From an uncultured Erysipelotrichaceae bacterium (lineage in GTDB: Bacteria; Bacillota_I; Bacilli_A; Erysipelotrichales; Coprobacillaceae): a stretch of 14,277 nucleotides of DNA. Made by a program: the position numbers and the translations under genes. The stretch's first letter is position 1. Each line of letters begins with the position of its first letter. The stretch covers positions 1-14,277 of the forward strand of contig UPXV01000046.1 of the NCBI GenBank assembly GCA_900538465.1, in the 5' to 3' direction. The notes under the pieces are model-generated. The model worked only from the letters and a program-made list of their open reading frames with translations, made no database searches and was not told where the DNA came from. Of this stretch, positions 7,706-13,573 are shown piece by piece.

Positions 7706-7711
7706 TATAAT
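7706..7711 (+). promoter_or_regulatory. Candidate -10 element for the HAD gene at 7734
   Basis: A perfect TATAAT lies 22 bases before the start codon. The T-rich upstream sequence offers no good -35 at 16-18 bases, so this is a -10-only assignment. Confidence 0.45.
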
Positions 7712-7733
7712 AAAGAAAGGTGGTGAAAGAGAA

Positions 7734-8579
7734 ATGGGAAAGTTTTTATTTTTTGATATTGATGGAACTTTAATGGGGAAGTCAAAAAAAATTACAGAGA
7801 AAACAAAATGGGCAATTGAAGAAGCACAAAGACGAGGACATAAAGCTTTTTTGTGTACAGGGAGAGCACCAACTTCTGTTTCAGATGATTTGAAAGAGAT
7901 TCCTTTTGATGGAATGATTTGTAGTGCAGGTGGATTTGTCATTATTAATAATGAATTTATATTTGAAAATTTTATGAATCAATATATTTTATCTGAGGTC
8001 ATGACAATATTTATTAATAATCATATTCTCTTTACTTTAGAAACAAAATCAGCTCTGTATCAGACACCAGGAGTGAATGAATTCTTTGATCAAAGACATA
8101 TGAAAGATTGTGAAAACAATTTAGAACTTGCAAGATTCTTTCAAATAAGACGTGCAAATGAAAATCGTCGACCTGTTAAAGATTTTAATATTTTAACAAC
8201 CGGTGTTACAAAAGTTTGTTTTATTGCTCCACATAAAGAAGATTTTTATAATTGTGTTCCCTTTTTAGAAGAATTCTTTAACATTGTTATTTTTTCAAAA
8301 GAAGAAGATGATTTTATCAATGGTGAAATTATTTTAAAACATTGTACAAAGGCAGATGGTATCATTAAAGTTGTTAATTATTTCCATGGTCAAATGAAAG
8401 ATACGATTGGTTTTGGTGACAGTATGAATGATTATCAGATGTTAGAAGAAGTGAATATTGGTGTCGTTTATGAAAATGCACCGCAAAATCTTAAAGATTT
8501 AGGACAATATTTCTTTATAGATCCTGATCAAGATGGAATTTATAAAGTGATGAAAGAAATGAAATTGATTGATGATTGA
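7734..8579 (+). CDS. Cof-type HAD-superfamily hydrolase (sugar-phosphate phosphatase-like)
   Basis: This 281-residue HAD phosphatase belongs to the Cof/type IIB cap group, which usually dephosphorylates sugar phosphates or nucleotides in the cytoplasm. Motif I is FFDIDGTL with the aspartate nucleophile D8 and acid/base D10. Motif II is CTGR (T42), the cap lies at roughly residues 85-190, motif III lysine is near KADGI (about 206), and motif IV is GFGDSMND (228-233), binding magnesium. The substrate is not predictable. An upstream in-frame ATG at 7647 lies inside the preceding hairpin and would add an unrelated hydrophobic leader; ATG 7734 follows AAAGGTGG. It follows pdp, which makes pentose-1-phosphates, but appears to have its own promoter. 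Confidence 0.9.
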   Translation: MGKFLFFDIDGTLMGKSKKITEKTKWAIEEAQRRGHKAFLCTGRAPTSVSDDLKEIPFDGMICSAGGFVIINNEFIFENFMNQYILSEVMTIFINNHILFTLETKSALYQTPGVNEFFDQRHMKDCENNLELARFFQIRRANENRRPVKDFNILTTGVTKVCFIAPHKEDFYNCVPFLEEFFNIVIFSKEEDDFINGEIILKHCTKADGIIKVVNYFHGQMKDTIGFGDSMNDYQMLEEVNIGVVYENAPQNLKDLGQYFFIDPDQDGIYKVMKEMKLIDD

Positions 8580-8608
8580 AAAATTTTTTTCAATCATTTT
8601 TCTTTTTT
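8572..8608 (+). terminator. Intrinsic terminator of the HAD gene
   Basis: ATGATTGA (8572-8579) pairs with TCAATCAT (8590-8597), extended inward by A/T pairs, followed by TTTTCTTTTTT. The TGA stop codon lies within the ascending arm. Confidence 0.8.
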
Positions 8609-8639
8609 ATAGTCTTATTTTGAGAAGGCTTTGTCAATC

Positions 8640-8680
8640 GACTTGAAAAGTCTATTTATAAAAATTATTTGTGCTATGAT
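8640..8680 (+). promoter_or_regulatory. Promoter and possible operator of the EIIB gene
   Basis: TGCTATGAT (8672-8680) is an extended -10 element, predicting transcription from about 8687. No -35 fits well. Just upstream, the inverted repeat GACTT-GAA-AAGTC (8640-8652) lies where the -35 region would be, suggesting a regulator binding site. A second, weaker possibility is TTGTCA (8631-8636) with TATTTA (8653-8658). Confidence 0.5.
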
Positions 8681-8689
8681 GAATGTGGT

Positions 8690-8750
8690 AAGGGAAGAAG
8701 TTCTCAATCATATTCTTCATTTTCTAGTTGCTTCTTCCCTTCAAAGGAGG
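8690..8750 (+). promoter_or_regulatory. 5' leader hairpin directly before the EIIB ribosome binding site
   Basis: AAGGGAAGAAG (8690-8700) and CTTCTTCCCTT (8731-8741) form a perfect 11-bp stem around a 30-base loop. It starts about three bases after the predicted transcription start and ends one base before the Shine-Dalgarno AAAGGAGG (8743-8750). The pyrimidine-rich descending arm could instead pair with the purine-rich ribosome binding site, so the purine arm may act as a switch that frees it. A simple mRNA-stabilising role is the alternative. There is no T-run after the stem, so it is not an intrinsic terminator. Confidence 0.55.
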
Positions 8751-8755
8751 AAAAC

Positions 8756-9061
8756 ATGATGAAAATTTTATTAGTATGTAATGCAGGAATGTCAACAAGT
8801 ATGCTTGTCACAAGAATGGAAAAAGCTGCTCAACAAAGACAACTCAATGCACAAATTCAAGCTGTACCTGTCTCACAAGCTGAAACAATGTTAGATGAAT
8901 GGGACATTGTGATGTTAGGACCACAAGTTCGCCATCAACTTCAATACTTACAAAAAAAGGCTGAAGGGAAAACACCAATCTGTGTTATAGATATGCGTGA
9001 TTATGGAATGATGAATGGTGAAAAAGTCTTAGATGCGGCTATCAATACACTTGAACAATGA
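8756..9061 (+). CDS. PTS EIIB component, lactose/cellobiose type (orphan)
   Basis: This 101-residue stand-alone IIB protein of the phosphotransferase system normally takes phosphate from EIIA on a cysteine and passes it to a sugar at the EIIC permease. The phosphoacceptor loop VCNAGMSTS (C9) sits after the first beta strand. VMLGPQVRHQL and the C-terminal IDMRDYGMMNGEKVL are characteristic of the lactose/cellobiose/chitobiose family. Its length matches a free-standing IIB. An in-frame start at 8669 would read through the leader hairpin and is rejected in favour of ATG 8756 after AAAGGAGG. No EIIA or EIIC lies nearby; the next genes are a HAD phosphatase, a second IIB-like protein and an RpiR regulator. 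It may serve a distant permease or a regulatory relay. Confidence 0.93.
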   Translation: MMKILLVCNAGMSTSMLVTRMEKAAQQRQLNAQIQAVPVSQAETMLDEWDIVMLGPQVRHQLQYLQKKAEGKTPICVIDMRDYGMMNGEKVLDAAINTLEQ

Positions 9062-9073
9062 GATAAAAATATG

Positions 9074-9120
9074 AACAACATTATATTTTCTTTTGGCAAT
9101 CAATAAAATAATTGTTGTTT
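9074..9120 (+). terminator. Weak hairpin after the EIIB gene, possible terminator
   Basis: AACAACATTAT (9074-9084) pairs with ATAATTGTTGTT (9108-9119) with a single bulged base and a 23-base loop, followed only by TTCTC. The AT-rich stem, large loop and poor tail make it a weak terminator at best, so read-through into the next genes is plausible. Confidence 0.35.
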
Positions 9121-9141
9121 TCTCATAAAAAGGATTATAAT
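9112..9141 (+). promoter_or_regulatory. Distal promoter of the HAD/IIB-like/RpiR operon
   Basis: TTGTTG (9112-9117) and a perfect TATAAT (9136-9141) are 18 bases apart. The transcript would begin near 9148 and carry the repeat-rich leader at 9147-9201. Confidence 0.6.
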
Positions 9142-9201
9142 GAAATTAAGAATTTCTGAAATAGAAAAAAATATCTTATTGAGAAAAAATAAGAATTTCA
9201 T
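9140..9201 (+). repeat. Cluster of nested AT-rich inverted and direct repeats before the HAD operon
   Basis: The segment contains a direct repeat TAAGAATTTC (9147-9156, 9190-9199). Inverted pairs are ATGAAATT/AATTTCAT (9140-9147, 9194-9201), TCTTATT/AATAAGA (9174-9180, 9188-9194) and GAAATT-AAG-AATTTC (9142-9156). Lying between two candidate -10 elements, it may be an operator or a folded leader. AT-richness makes chance repeats likelier, so the call is cautious. Confidence 0.4.
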
Positions 9202-9213
9202 CAGATGCAGTTA

Positions 9214-9219
9214 TATAAT
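9214..9219 (+). promoter_or_regulatory. Proximal -10 element of the HAD/IIB-like/RpiR operon
   Basis: A perfect TATAAT lies 20 bases before the start codon, with no good -35. If used, the transcript would start just before the ribosome binding site AGGAGG. Confidence 0.35.
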
Positions 9220-9239
9220 AAAAACATAGGAGGAATTTT

Positions 9240-10061
9240 ATGGATTATCAATTAATTGCATGTGATTTAGATGAAACATTACTTAATGATCAACATCGTA
9301 TTTGTCAAAGAAATATTGATTTCATTCAAAAAGCAAAACAAAAAGGAATTAAATTTGTACCAGCAACAGGAAGACTTTATTTATCAGTACAAGAAGATTT
9401 AAAAACATTAGGATTGTATGATTTAGAAGATGAATATGTTTTATCTGCCAATGGAGGCGTTTTAACTGAAAATAAAAACAATCGTATTCTTCAATTCAAA
9501 GGTTTATCTTTTGATAAAACAAAAGAAATATTTGAATTTGGAAAAGATAAGGATGTATGTATTGCTATTTATACATTAAAAACAATATATGTTTATCATT
9601 TAAATGATGATGAAGAAAAAAGAATGAATGGACAACGTTTAACTTATGAAATGATTGAAGATGAATCTTTATCATTTTTAGTCAATCAAGATATTGTTAA
9701 GGTTTTGTTTGAAAATACAGATATGGATTATTTACAATCTTTAGAACCATTGATGAGTGATATTGTCAAAGGAGAAGTCTCTTTAAGTTATTCTTCTGCA
9801 CGTTATATGGAATTAAATCTATTAGGAGTAGATAAAGGGCAAGGTCTTAAAGATTTAGCAAAGTTATTAAATATTCCTATTGAAAAAACAATTGCAGTAG
9901 GAGATAATTTTAATGATCAAGCAATGTTAGAAGTTGCGGGGTTATCAGTGGCTGCTCATAATGCAGTAGATGAAATTAAGGAGATTTGTGATTATACAAC
10001 CCAAGCCGACAACAATGAAGGGGTCGTTGCAGAGTTAATCGAAAAGTTTATTCTTGATTAA
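9240..10061 (+). CDS. Cof-type HAD-superfamily phosphatase
   Basis: This 273-residue HAD hydrolase of the Cof/type IIB cap group probably acts on a phosphorylated sugar or similar metabolite. Motif I is ACDLDETLL (D9 nucleophile, D11). Motif II is PATGR (T43). A lysine in GVDKGQGL (K199) serves motif III, and GDNFND (221-226) is motif IV. The residue after the second motif I aspartate is Glu rather than the common Gly (DLDET), which is a normal variant. The ribosome binding site AGGAGG precedes the ATG. It is the first gene of a tight operon, 14 bases before a IIB-like fusion protein, which itself is 14 bases before an RpiR regulator, so its substrate may be the metabolite that system senses (inference). 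Confidence 0.9.
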   Translation: MDYQLIACDLDETLLNDQHRICQRNIDFIQKAKQKGIKFVPATGRLYLSVQEDLKTLGLYDLEDEYVLSANGGVLTENKNNRILQFKGLSFDKTKEIFEFGKDKDVCIAIYTLKTIYVYHLNDDEEKRMNGQRLTYEMIEDESLSFLVNQDIVKVLFENTDMDYLQSLEPLMSDIVKGEVSLSYSSARYMELNLLGVDKGQGLKDLAKLLNIPIEKTIAVGDNFNDQAMLEVAGLSVAAHNAVDEIKEICDYTTQADNNEGVVAELIEKFILD

Positions 10062-10075
10062 AAGGGGGCTTTTTT

Positions 10076-10684
10076 ATGGATCAATTTTATTTGGATATTT
10101 ATGAAAGTATTATTTATCAATGGGTTATTTTAAATAAGAATATTTATAGTCATCAAGGAATAAACTTTTATGTTGATAAAAATGATCCAAAAAGACTTGT
10201 TTTTGAAAATCAAGATTTAAAAGGGGAAATTTATTTTTGGTCTATGCATCAGATTATTGAAGAAACCATTAGAGATGAAAATGATGATATTACTTTTTAT
10301 CTTCATTTTAGAATCATGAATCTAGCATCGACAAAAAAATTTATACAGGATTTTATTGATCAGTTTATTTATTGTCAAAAACCTAAACATATTGGTATGA
10401 GTTGTAGTTGTGGTATTACTTCATCTGTTTTTGTGGAAAAGATTCAACAATTAAGTTATATGATGAAGTTACCTTATTCATTTGATGTCGTGCCTCTTTA
10501 TGAGATAGAAAATGTATATCCCAAATATGACATGATTATCTTAGCACCACAAACATCATATTTAGAACCAAAGATAAAAGCCACTTGTCGAAAAGATTGT
10601 GTGATTATGAGTATTGATGCTTCTGTTTTTGCAACAAGTAATTATCAACAAGCTTTAACAATGATTCAAAGAGCTTTAGAATAG
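10076..10684 (+). CDS. Unknown N-terminal domain fused to a PTS EIIB-like domain
   Basis: Residues 1-104 of this 202-residue protein match nothing I recognise: mixed, aromatic-rich, with GEIYFWSMHQIIEE and ITFYLHFRIMNL. Residues about 105-202 line up without large gaps with the lactose/cellobiose EIIB protein encoded at 8756. HIGMSCSCGITSSVFVEKI aligns with ILLVCNAGMSTSMLV, and YDMIILAPQTSYLEPKIKA aligns with WDIVMLGPQVRHQLQYLQ. The phosphoacceptor cysteine is kept as C110, with a second cysteine two residues later. No membrane segment is seen. It lies between a HAD phosphatase and an RpiR regulator, suggesting a phosphorylation-sensing partner rather than a transport component. The ribosome binding site is AAGGGGG at 7-base spacing. 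The domain call is from my own alignment by eye. Confidence 0.75.
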   Translation: MDQFYLDIYESIIYQWVILNKNIYSHQGINFYVDKNDPKRLVFENQDLKGEIYFWSMHQIIEETIRDENDDITFYLHFRIMNLASTKKFIQDFIDQFIYCQKPKHIGMSCSCGITSSVFVEKIQQLSYMMKLPYSFDVVPLYEIENVYPKYDMIILAPQTSYLEPKIKATCRKDCVIMSIDASVFATSNYQQALTMIQRALE

Positions 10685-10698
10685 AGGAGGGAAAGCGT

Positions 10699-11451
10699 AT
10701 GGATATTGTCATTTCAAGAATATTAAAATATTTAAATGGTTGTCTAGATGATAATTATATGTATCGTATTGGGTTGTTTATGGTAAGAAACTATGTTGAG
10801 TTAGAAGACTATGATTTACAAAGAATCATGAAAGAAGGACATTTTCAAGAAGAAGAAATCTTAGACTTTTGTCGTCATCTTGGTTTTGATACATATGAAG
10901 AATTTCAACAACAGTTGATTTCTGATTATATGTTACGTGTTTCTCAAATCCGTGCGAGAATGTTAGGAATATCTGCTGAACAATTATTAGATCAATTAGA
11001 TCCTCAATATTCTAAAGATGAATTGGTTAAGGAATTAGAGAAAATCAGTGAACTGATTTTTAAACACAAACGTGTTATTATTATTGGTGCTTTGTATCCA
11101 ATGAGTATTGCGGTTGATTTCCAAACTGATTTTATTACTTTTGGAAAAGAGGTTGTAGAATATCATCATTTTGATAAGAACTTCCAATTTACAAAAGATG
11201 ATATTGTTATTTTTATAAGTGCAACGGGAAGAACAATGGATGCTTATTTAAGAGAAAATGAGAATTTAAATCTTACAGATGCTGTGATTGTGTTAATGAC
11301 ACAAAACGTCAAGTATAAAAAGTTTGATGATTTAGCTGCGGATTATGTCATTCAGGTTCCTGGAAAATTTGATGGTATTCAGTTTAATTATCAAATTATG
11401 GCATTATTTGATGTTTTAAGAATTTATTATTATCAAAAGTATTATATTTAA
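10699..11451 (+). CDS. Divergent MurR/RpiR-family transcriptional regulator
   Basis: This 250-residue protein has the RpiR layout: an N-terminal helix-turn-helix region (about residues 1-78, with EEEILDFCRHLGFDTYEEFQ resembling the recognition end of the domain), a linker, and a SIS sugar-phosphate-binding domain (about 112-240). The SIS loop is visible as IFISATGRT (171-179). However, the first phosphate loop, normally glycine/serine-rich (G-x-G-x-S-type), reads IIGALYPMS here, so the effector may differ or binding may be altered. The C-terminus is tyrosine-rich (YYYQKYYI). It is the last gene of the operon, 14 bases after the IIB-like fusion, and ends in a strong terminator. It likely controls its own operon and perhaps the nearby EIIB or mgsA genes; this is inference. 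Confidence 0.8.
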   Translation: MDIVISRILKYLNGCLDDNYMYRIGLFMVRNYVELEDYDLQRIMKEGHFQEEEILDFCRHLGFDTYEEFQQQLISDYMLRVSQIRARMLGISAEQLLDQLDPQYSKDELVKELEKISELIFKHKRVIIIGALYPMSIAVDFQTDFITFGKEVVEYHHFDKNFQFTKDDIVIFISATGRTMDAYLRENENLNLTDAVIVLMTQNVKYKKFDDLAADYVIQVPGKFDGIQFNYQIMALFDVLRIYYYQKYYI

Positions 11452-11481
11452 AGCTTTAATGTTTTCATTGAAGCTTTTTTT
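11450..11481 (+). terminator. Intrinsic terminator of the RpiR operon
   Basis: AAAGCTTTAATG (11450-11461) pairs with CATTGAAGCTTT (11466-11477), 12 bp with one G-T wobble, a TTTT loop and a T-run to 11481. The stem begins in the stop codon. Confidence 0.9.
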
Positions 11482-11485
11482 CTTG

Positions 11486-11491
11486 TATAAT
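11486..11491 (+). promoter_or_regulatory. -10 element of the mgsA operon
   Basis: A perfect TATAAT lies 20 bases before the mgsA start. The best -35 at 17 bases is TTTCAT (11463-11468), which falls inside the preceding terminator hairpin. Confidence 0.5.
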
Positions 11492-11511
11492 AGAAACAGA
11501 GGTGATGAGAT

Positions 11512-11874
11512 ATGAATATTGCATTGATTGCACATGATCAAAAGAAAGCAGAAATGATTGAATTTGTTCAAAAATATGAATCAGTTTTGTCTGTTCATCA
11601 GTTATATACAACTGGGACAACAGGTTTAAGAATTATGGAAAATACATCTTTAAAAGTTCATCGTTTTTTATCTGGACCTTATGGTGGTGATCAACAGATT
11701 GGAGCTTATGTTGCTGAAGGAAAAATTGATTTGGTTATTTTCTTTAGAGACCCTTTAACTGCTCAACCCCATGAACCTGATGTGAGTGCATTAATGCGTT
11801 TATGTGACGTTCATCAAGTTCCTCTTGCTTCTAATCGAGCAGCAGGGGAAATGATATTAAAAAGTCTTTCATAA
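11512..11874 (+). CDS. mgsA: Methylglyoxal synthase
   Basis: The enzyme converts dihydroxyacetone phosphate to methylglyoxal and phosphate, a bypass used when sugar phosphates build up or phosphate is scarce. The 120-residue protein contains all family blocks: AHDQKKAEM, TTGTTG, SGPYGGDQQIGA and FFRDPLTAQPHEPDV followed by LCDVHQVPLASN. The catalytic aspartate is D60 (D71 in E. coli); H87, D80 and D90 match the other active-site residues. It is slightly shorter than the B. subtilis enzyme (137), lacking the C-terminal tail. The ribosome binding site is AGAGGTGA. It probably forms a two-gene operon with the AIM24-family gene 26 bases downstream. Its position after a sugar-phosphate-type regulator fits a shared role in carbon overflow. 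Confidence 0.97.
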   Translation: MNIALIAHDQKKAEMIEFVQKYESVLSVHQLYTTGTTGLRIMENTSLKVHRFLSGPYGGDQQIGAYVAEGKIDLVIFFRDPLTAQPHEPDVSALMRLCDVHQVPLASNRAAGEMILKSLS

Positions 11875-11900
11875 AAATCATCACAAAGGAGGAAATGAAT

Positions 11901-12578
11901 ATGGAATATGAAATTATTGGAACACCACTACCAGCAGTTGTTTGTTATCTTAAAAAAGGTGACGTGATGTTAAGTGATAGTGGTGCAATGGCTTGGATGG
12001 ATCCTTGTATGGAAATGGGAACAACAAGTAATGGTGGTATCGGTAAAGCTTTTGGAAGAATGTTTTCAGGGGAAACAATGTTTTTAAACACATATACTGC
12101 AAAGGCTGATGGAAAGATTGCATTTTCATCTTCTTTCCCTGGAGAAATTAGAAAATATGATATTGAACCAGGTAAAGAAATTGTTATTCAAAAATCTTCT
12201 TTCTTAGCGAGTGAACCAACGGTAGATAGAAGTATTTTCTTCAACAAAAAAGCTATGACTGGAATTTTTGGTGGAGAAGGATTTATTATGAATAAACTTT
12301 CTGGAAAAGGAACTGTCTTTGTTGAAATTGATGGAGCTACTGTGGAATATGATTTGGCTCCTGGTCAACAAATTATTGTTGATACTGGATATGTTGCTGT
12401 TATGGATGCAACATGTACAATGGCAACACAATCTGTTCCAGGATTAAAGAATAAGATGTTTGGTGGAGAAGGGTTCTTTAATACTGTGATTACAGGACCA
12501 GGACATGTTGTATTACAAACAATGCCGATTTCTGCTATTGCGGGAAGTCTTGCACAATTCTTCCCATCTGGAAAATAA
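11901..12578 (+). CDS. AIM24/TIGR00266-family protein
   Basis: This 225-residue, glycine-rich, all-beta protein belongs to the TIGR00266 (AIM24) family, widespread in bacteria with no settled biochemical function. Features are the opening MEYEIIGTPLPAVVCYLKKGD, GGEGFIMNKLSGKGTVFVE, a second similar unit FGGEGFFNTVITGPGHVVLQT, and a final PISAIAG. These are internal repeats of the beta-sandwich. There is no signal peptide or membrane helix. An ATG at 11895 is in frame, but only two bases separate it from AAAGGAGG; ATG 11901, at 8 bases, is the better start. It is likely co-transcribed with mgsA, but that pairing does not by itself define a role. Confidence 0.9.
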   Translation: MEYEIIGTPLPAVVCYLKKGDVMLSDSGAMAWMDPCMEMGTTSNGGIGKAFGRMFSGETMFLNTYTAKADGKIAFSSSFPGEIRKYDIEPGKEIVIQKSSFLASEPTVDRSIFFNKKAMTGIFGGEGFIMNKLSGKGTVFVEIDGATVEYDLAPGQQIIVDTGYVAVMDATCTMATQSVPGLKNKMFGGEGFFNTVITGPGHVVLQTMPISAIAGSLAQFFPSGK

Positions 12579-12610
12579 GTCATACACACGTATGACTTTC
12601 TTTTGATTTT
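12577..12610 (+). terminator. Intrinsic terminator of the mgsA-AIM24 operon
   Basis: A perfect 9-bp stem, AAGTCATAC / GTATGACTT (12577-12585, 12590-12598), has an ACAC loop and an interrupted T-rich tail. It starts in the AIM24 stop codon and fills almost the whole gap before the DUF1848 start. Confidence 0.75.
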
Positions 12611-13540
12611 ATGATTATTAATGCCAGTGCAAGAACGGACATACCAGCTTTTTTTAGTGATTGGTTTTTCCATCGTTTAAAAGAGGGTTATGTCTATGTC
12701 AGAAATCCTTATTATCCTACACAAATCACTCAATATTTATTAAATCCTGATGTTGTTGACAGTATTGTATTTTGTAGTAAAAATCCTCGACCAATGTTAT
12801 CTAGGTTAGAAGAATTAAAACCTTATCATCCATACTTTTTTGTGACAATAACACCTTATGAAAAAGAAATAGAACCTCTTGTTCCACCCTATCATGAAAT
12901 TATAAAAGATATCCAAGAACTTTCCAGGCAACTTGGTAGCCATAGTGTTAGTTTTCGTTATGATCCTATATTCTTTAATCACTATTATACAATGGAAAAA
13001 CATATCCAAGTATTTGATGAAATAACCAAACAATTAGAAGGATATACACATGAATGTATTATTAGTTTTATTGATCTTTATGCCAAAACAAAAAAGAACT
13101 TCCCAGGTATTCAAGAAGTCTCTTTAGATAATCAAATTTACATTGGAAAAGTCTTTTCTCAAATAGCTTCAAAAAGAGGAATCCATATCAAAACATGTGC
13201 AGAAAGTATTGATTTAACAGATTGTGGGATTACTCATGAAGGCTGTATTACCAAACAAATCTTAAAAGATGTTACTGGTTATGATTTTAAAGATATCAAA
13301 TCACAACCTTTAAGAAGTCATTGCCATTGTTATCCGAGTCGAGATATAGGTGAATATAATACATGTCTGCATGGATGTTTATATTGTTATGCTAATGTAG
13401 ATAAGAAGATTGTTTTAGAAAATTATCAACGCCATGATCCTTTATCCCCTATATTAATTGGACATGTCCATAGTGATGACGTAATAAAACTAGCAAAACA
13501 AGAAAGTTATATTGAAAGACAATTATCATTAGATATATAA
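12611..13540 (+). CDS. DUF1848-family protein with C-terminal CX3CX2C cluster
   Basis: This 309-residue protein matches the DUF1848 family: the opening MIINASARTDIPAFF, ITPYEKEIEPLVPP, VSFRYDPIFF, and the C-terminal block HCHCYPSRDIGEYNTC followed by LHGCLYCYAN. That end contains C238, C240, C252, C256 and C259. C252-x3-C256-x2-C259 has the spacing of a radical-SAM iron-sulfur site but lies near the C-terminus. The family's reaction is unknown to me. The only possible start is ATG 12611, because an in-frame stop lies at 12593 and the N-terminus is typical of the family, yet no Shine-Dalgarno sequence precedes it. Leaderless or poorly translated expression is possible. It is convergent with the MerR gene. 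Confidence 0.9.
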   Translation: MIINASARTDIPAFFSDWFFHRLKEGYVYVRNPYYPTQITQYLLNPDVVDSIVFCSKNPRPMLSRLEELKPYHPYFFVTITPYEKEIEPLVPPYHEIIKDIQELSRQLGSHSVSFRYDPIFFNHYYTMEKHIQVFDEITKQLEGYTHECIISFIDLYAKTKKNFPGIQEVSLDNQIYIGKVFSQIASKRGIHIKTCAESIDLTDCGITHEGCITKQILKDVTGYDFKDIKSQPLRSHCHCYPSRDIGEYNTCLHGCLYCYANVDKKIVLENYQRHDPLSPILIGHVHSDDVIKLAKQESYIERQLSLDI

Positions 13541-13573
13541 AAACCTTTGAATATCAAAAATCCAAAGGTTTTT
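13539..13573. terminator. Shared bidirectional terminator between DUF1848 and MerR genes
   Basis: AAAAACCTTTG (13539-13549) pairs with CAAAGGTTTTT (13563-13573), an 11-bp stem with A/T tails on both sides. It gives a T-run on either strand, and each arm overlaps one of the two stop codons. Confidence 0.85.

Noticed and set aside
7598..7942. Minus-strand open frame across the pdp terminator and HAD start
   Set aside because: It covers a perfect terminator hairpin and the promoter of the HAD gene, with no family resemblance or ribosome binding site.
8631..8658. Catabolite repression (cre) site near the EIIB promoter
   Set aside because: The sequence around TGTCAATCGACTTG shares only part of the cre consensus; not enough to call.
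8669..8755. 29-codon N-terminal extension of the EIIB protein
   Set aside because: It starts inside the promoter region, reads through the leader hairpin, is serine-rich and unlike EIIB, and ATG 8756 has an ideal ribosome binding site.
10060..10075. Mini-hairpin AAAAG-GGGG-CTTTT with T-run between the HAD and IIB-like genes, looking like a tiny terminator
   Set aside because: Only five mostly A-T pairs; the G-run is better explained as the ribosome binding site of the next gene.
12365..12673. Minus-strand open frame across the AIM24 end and DUF1848 start
   Set aside because: Shadow of two confidently identified genes and their terminator.
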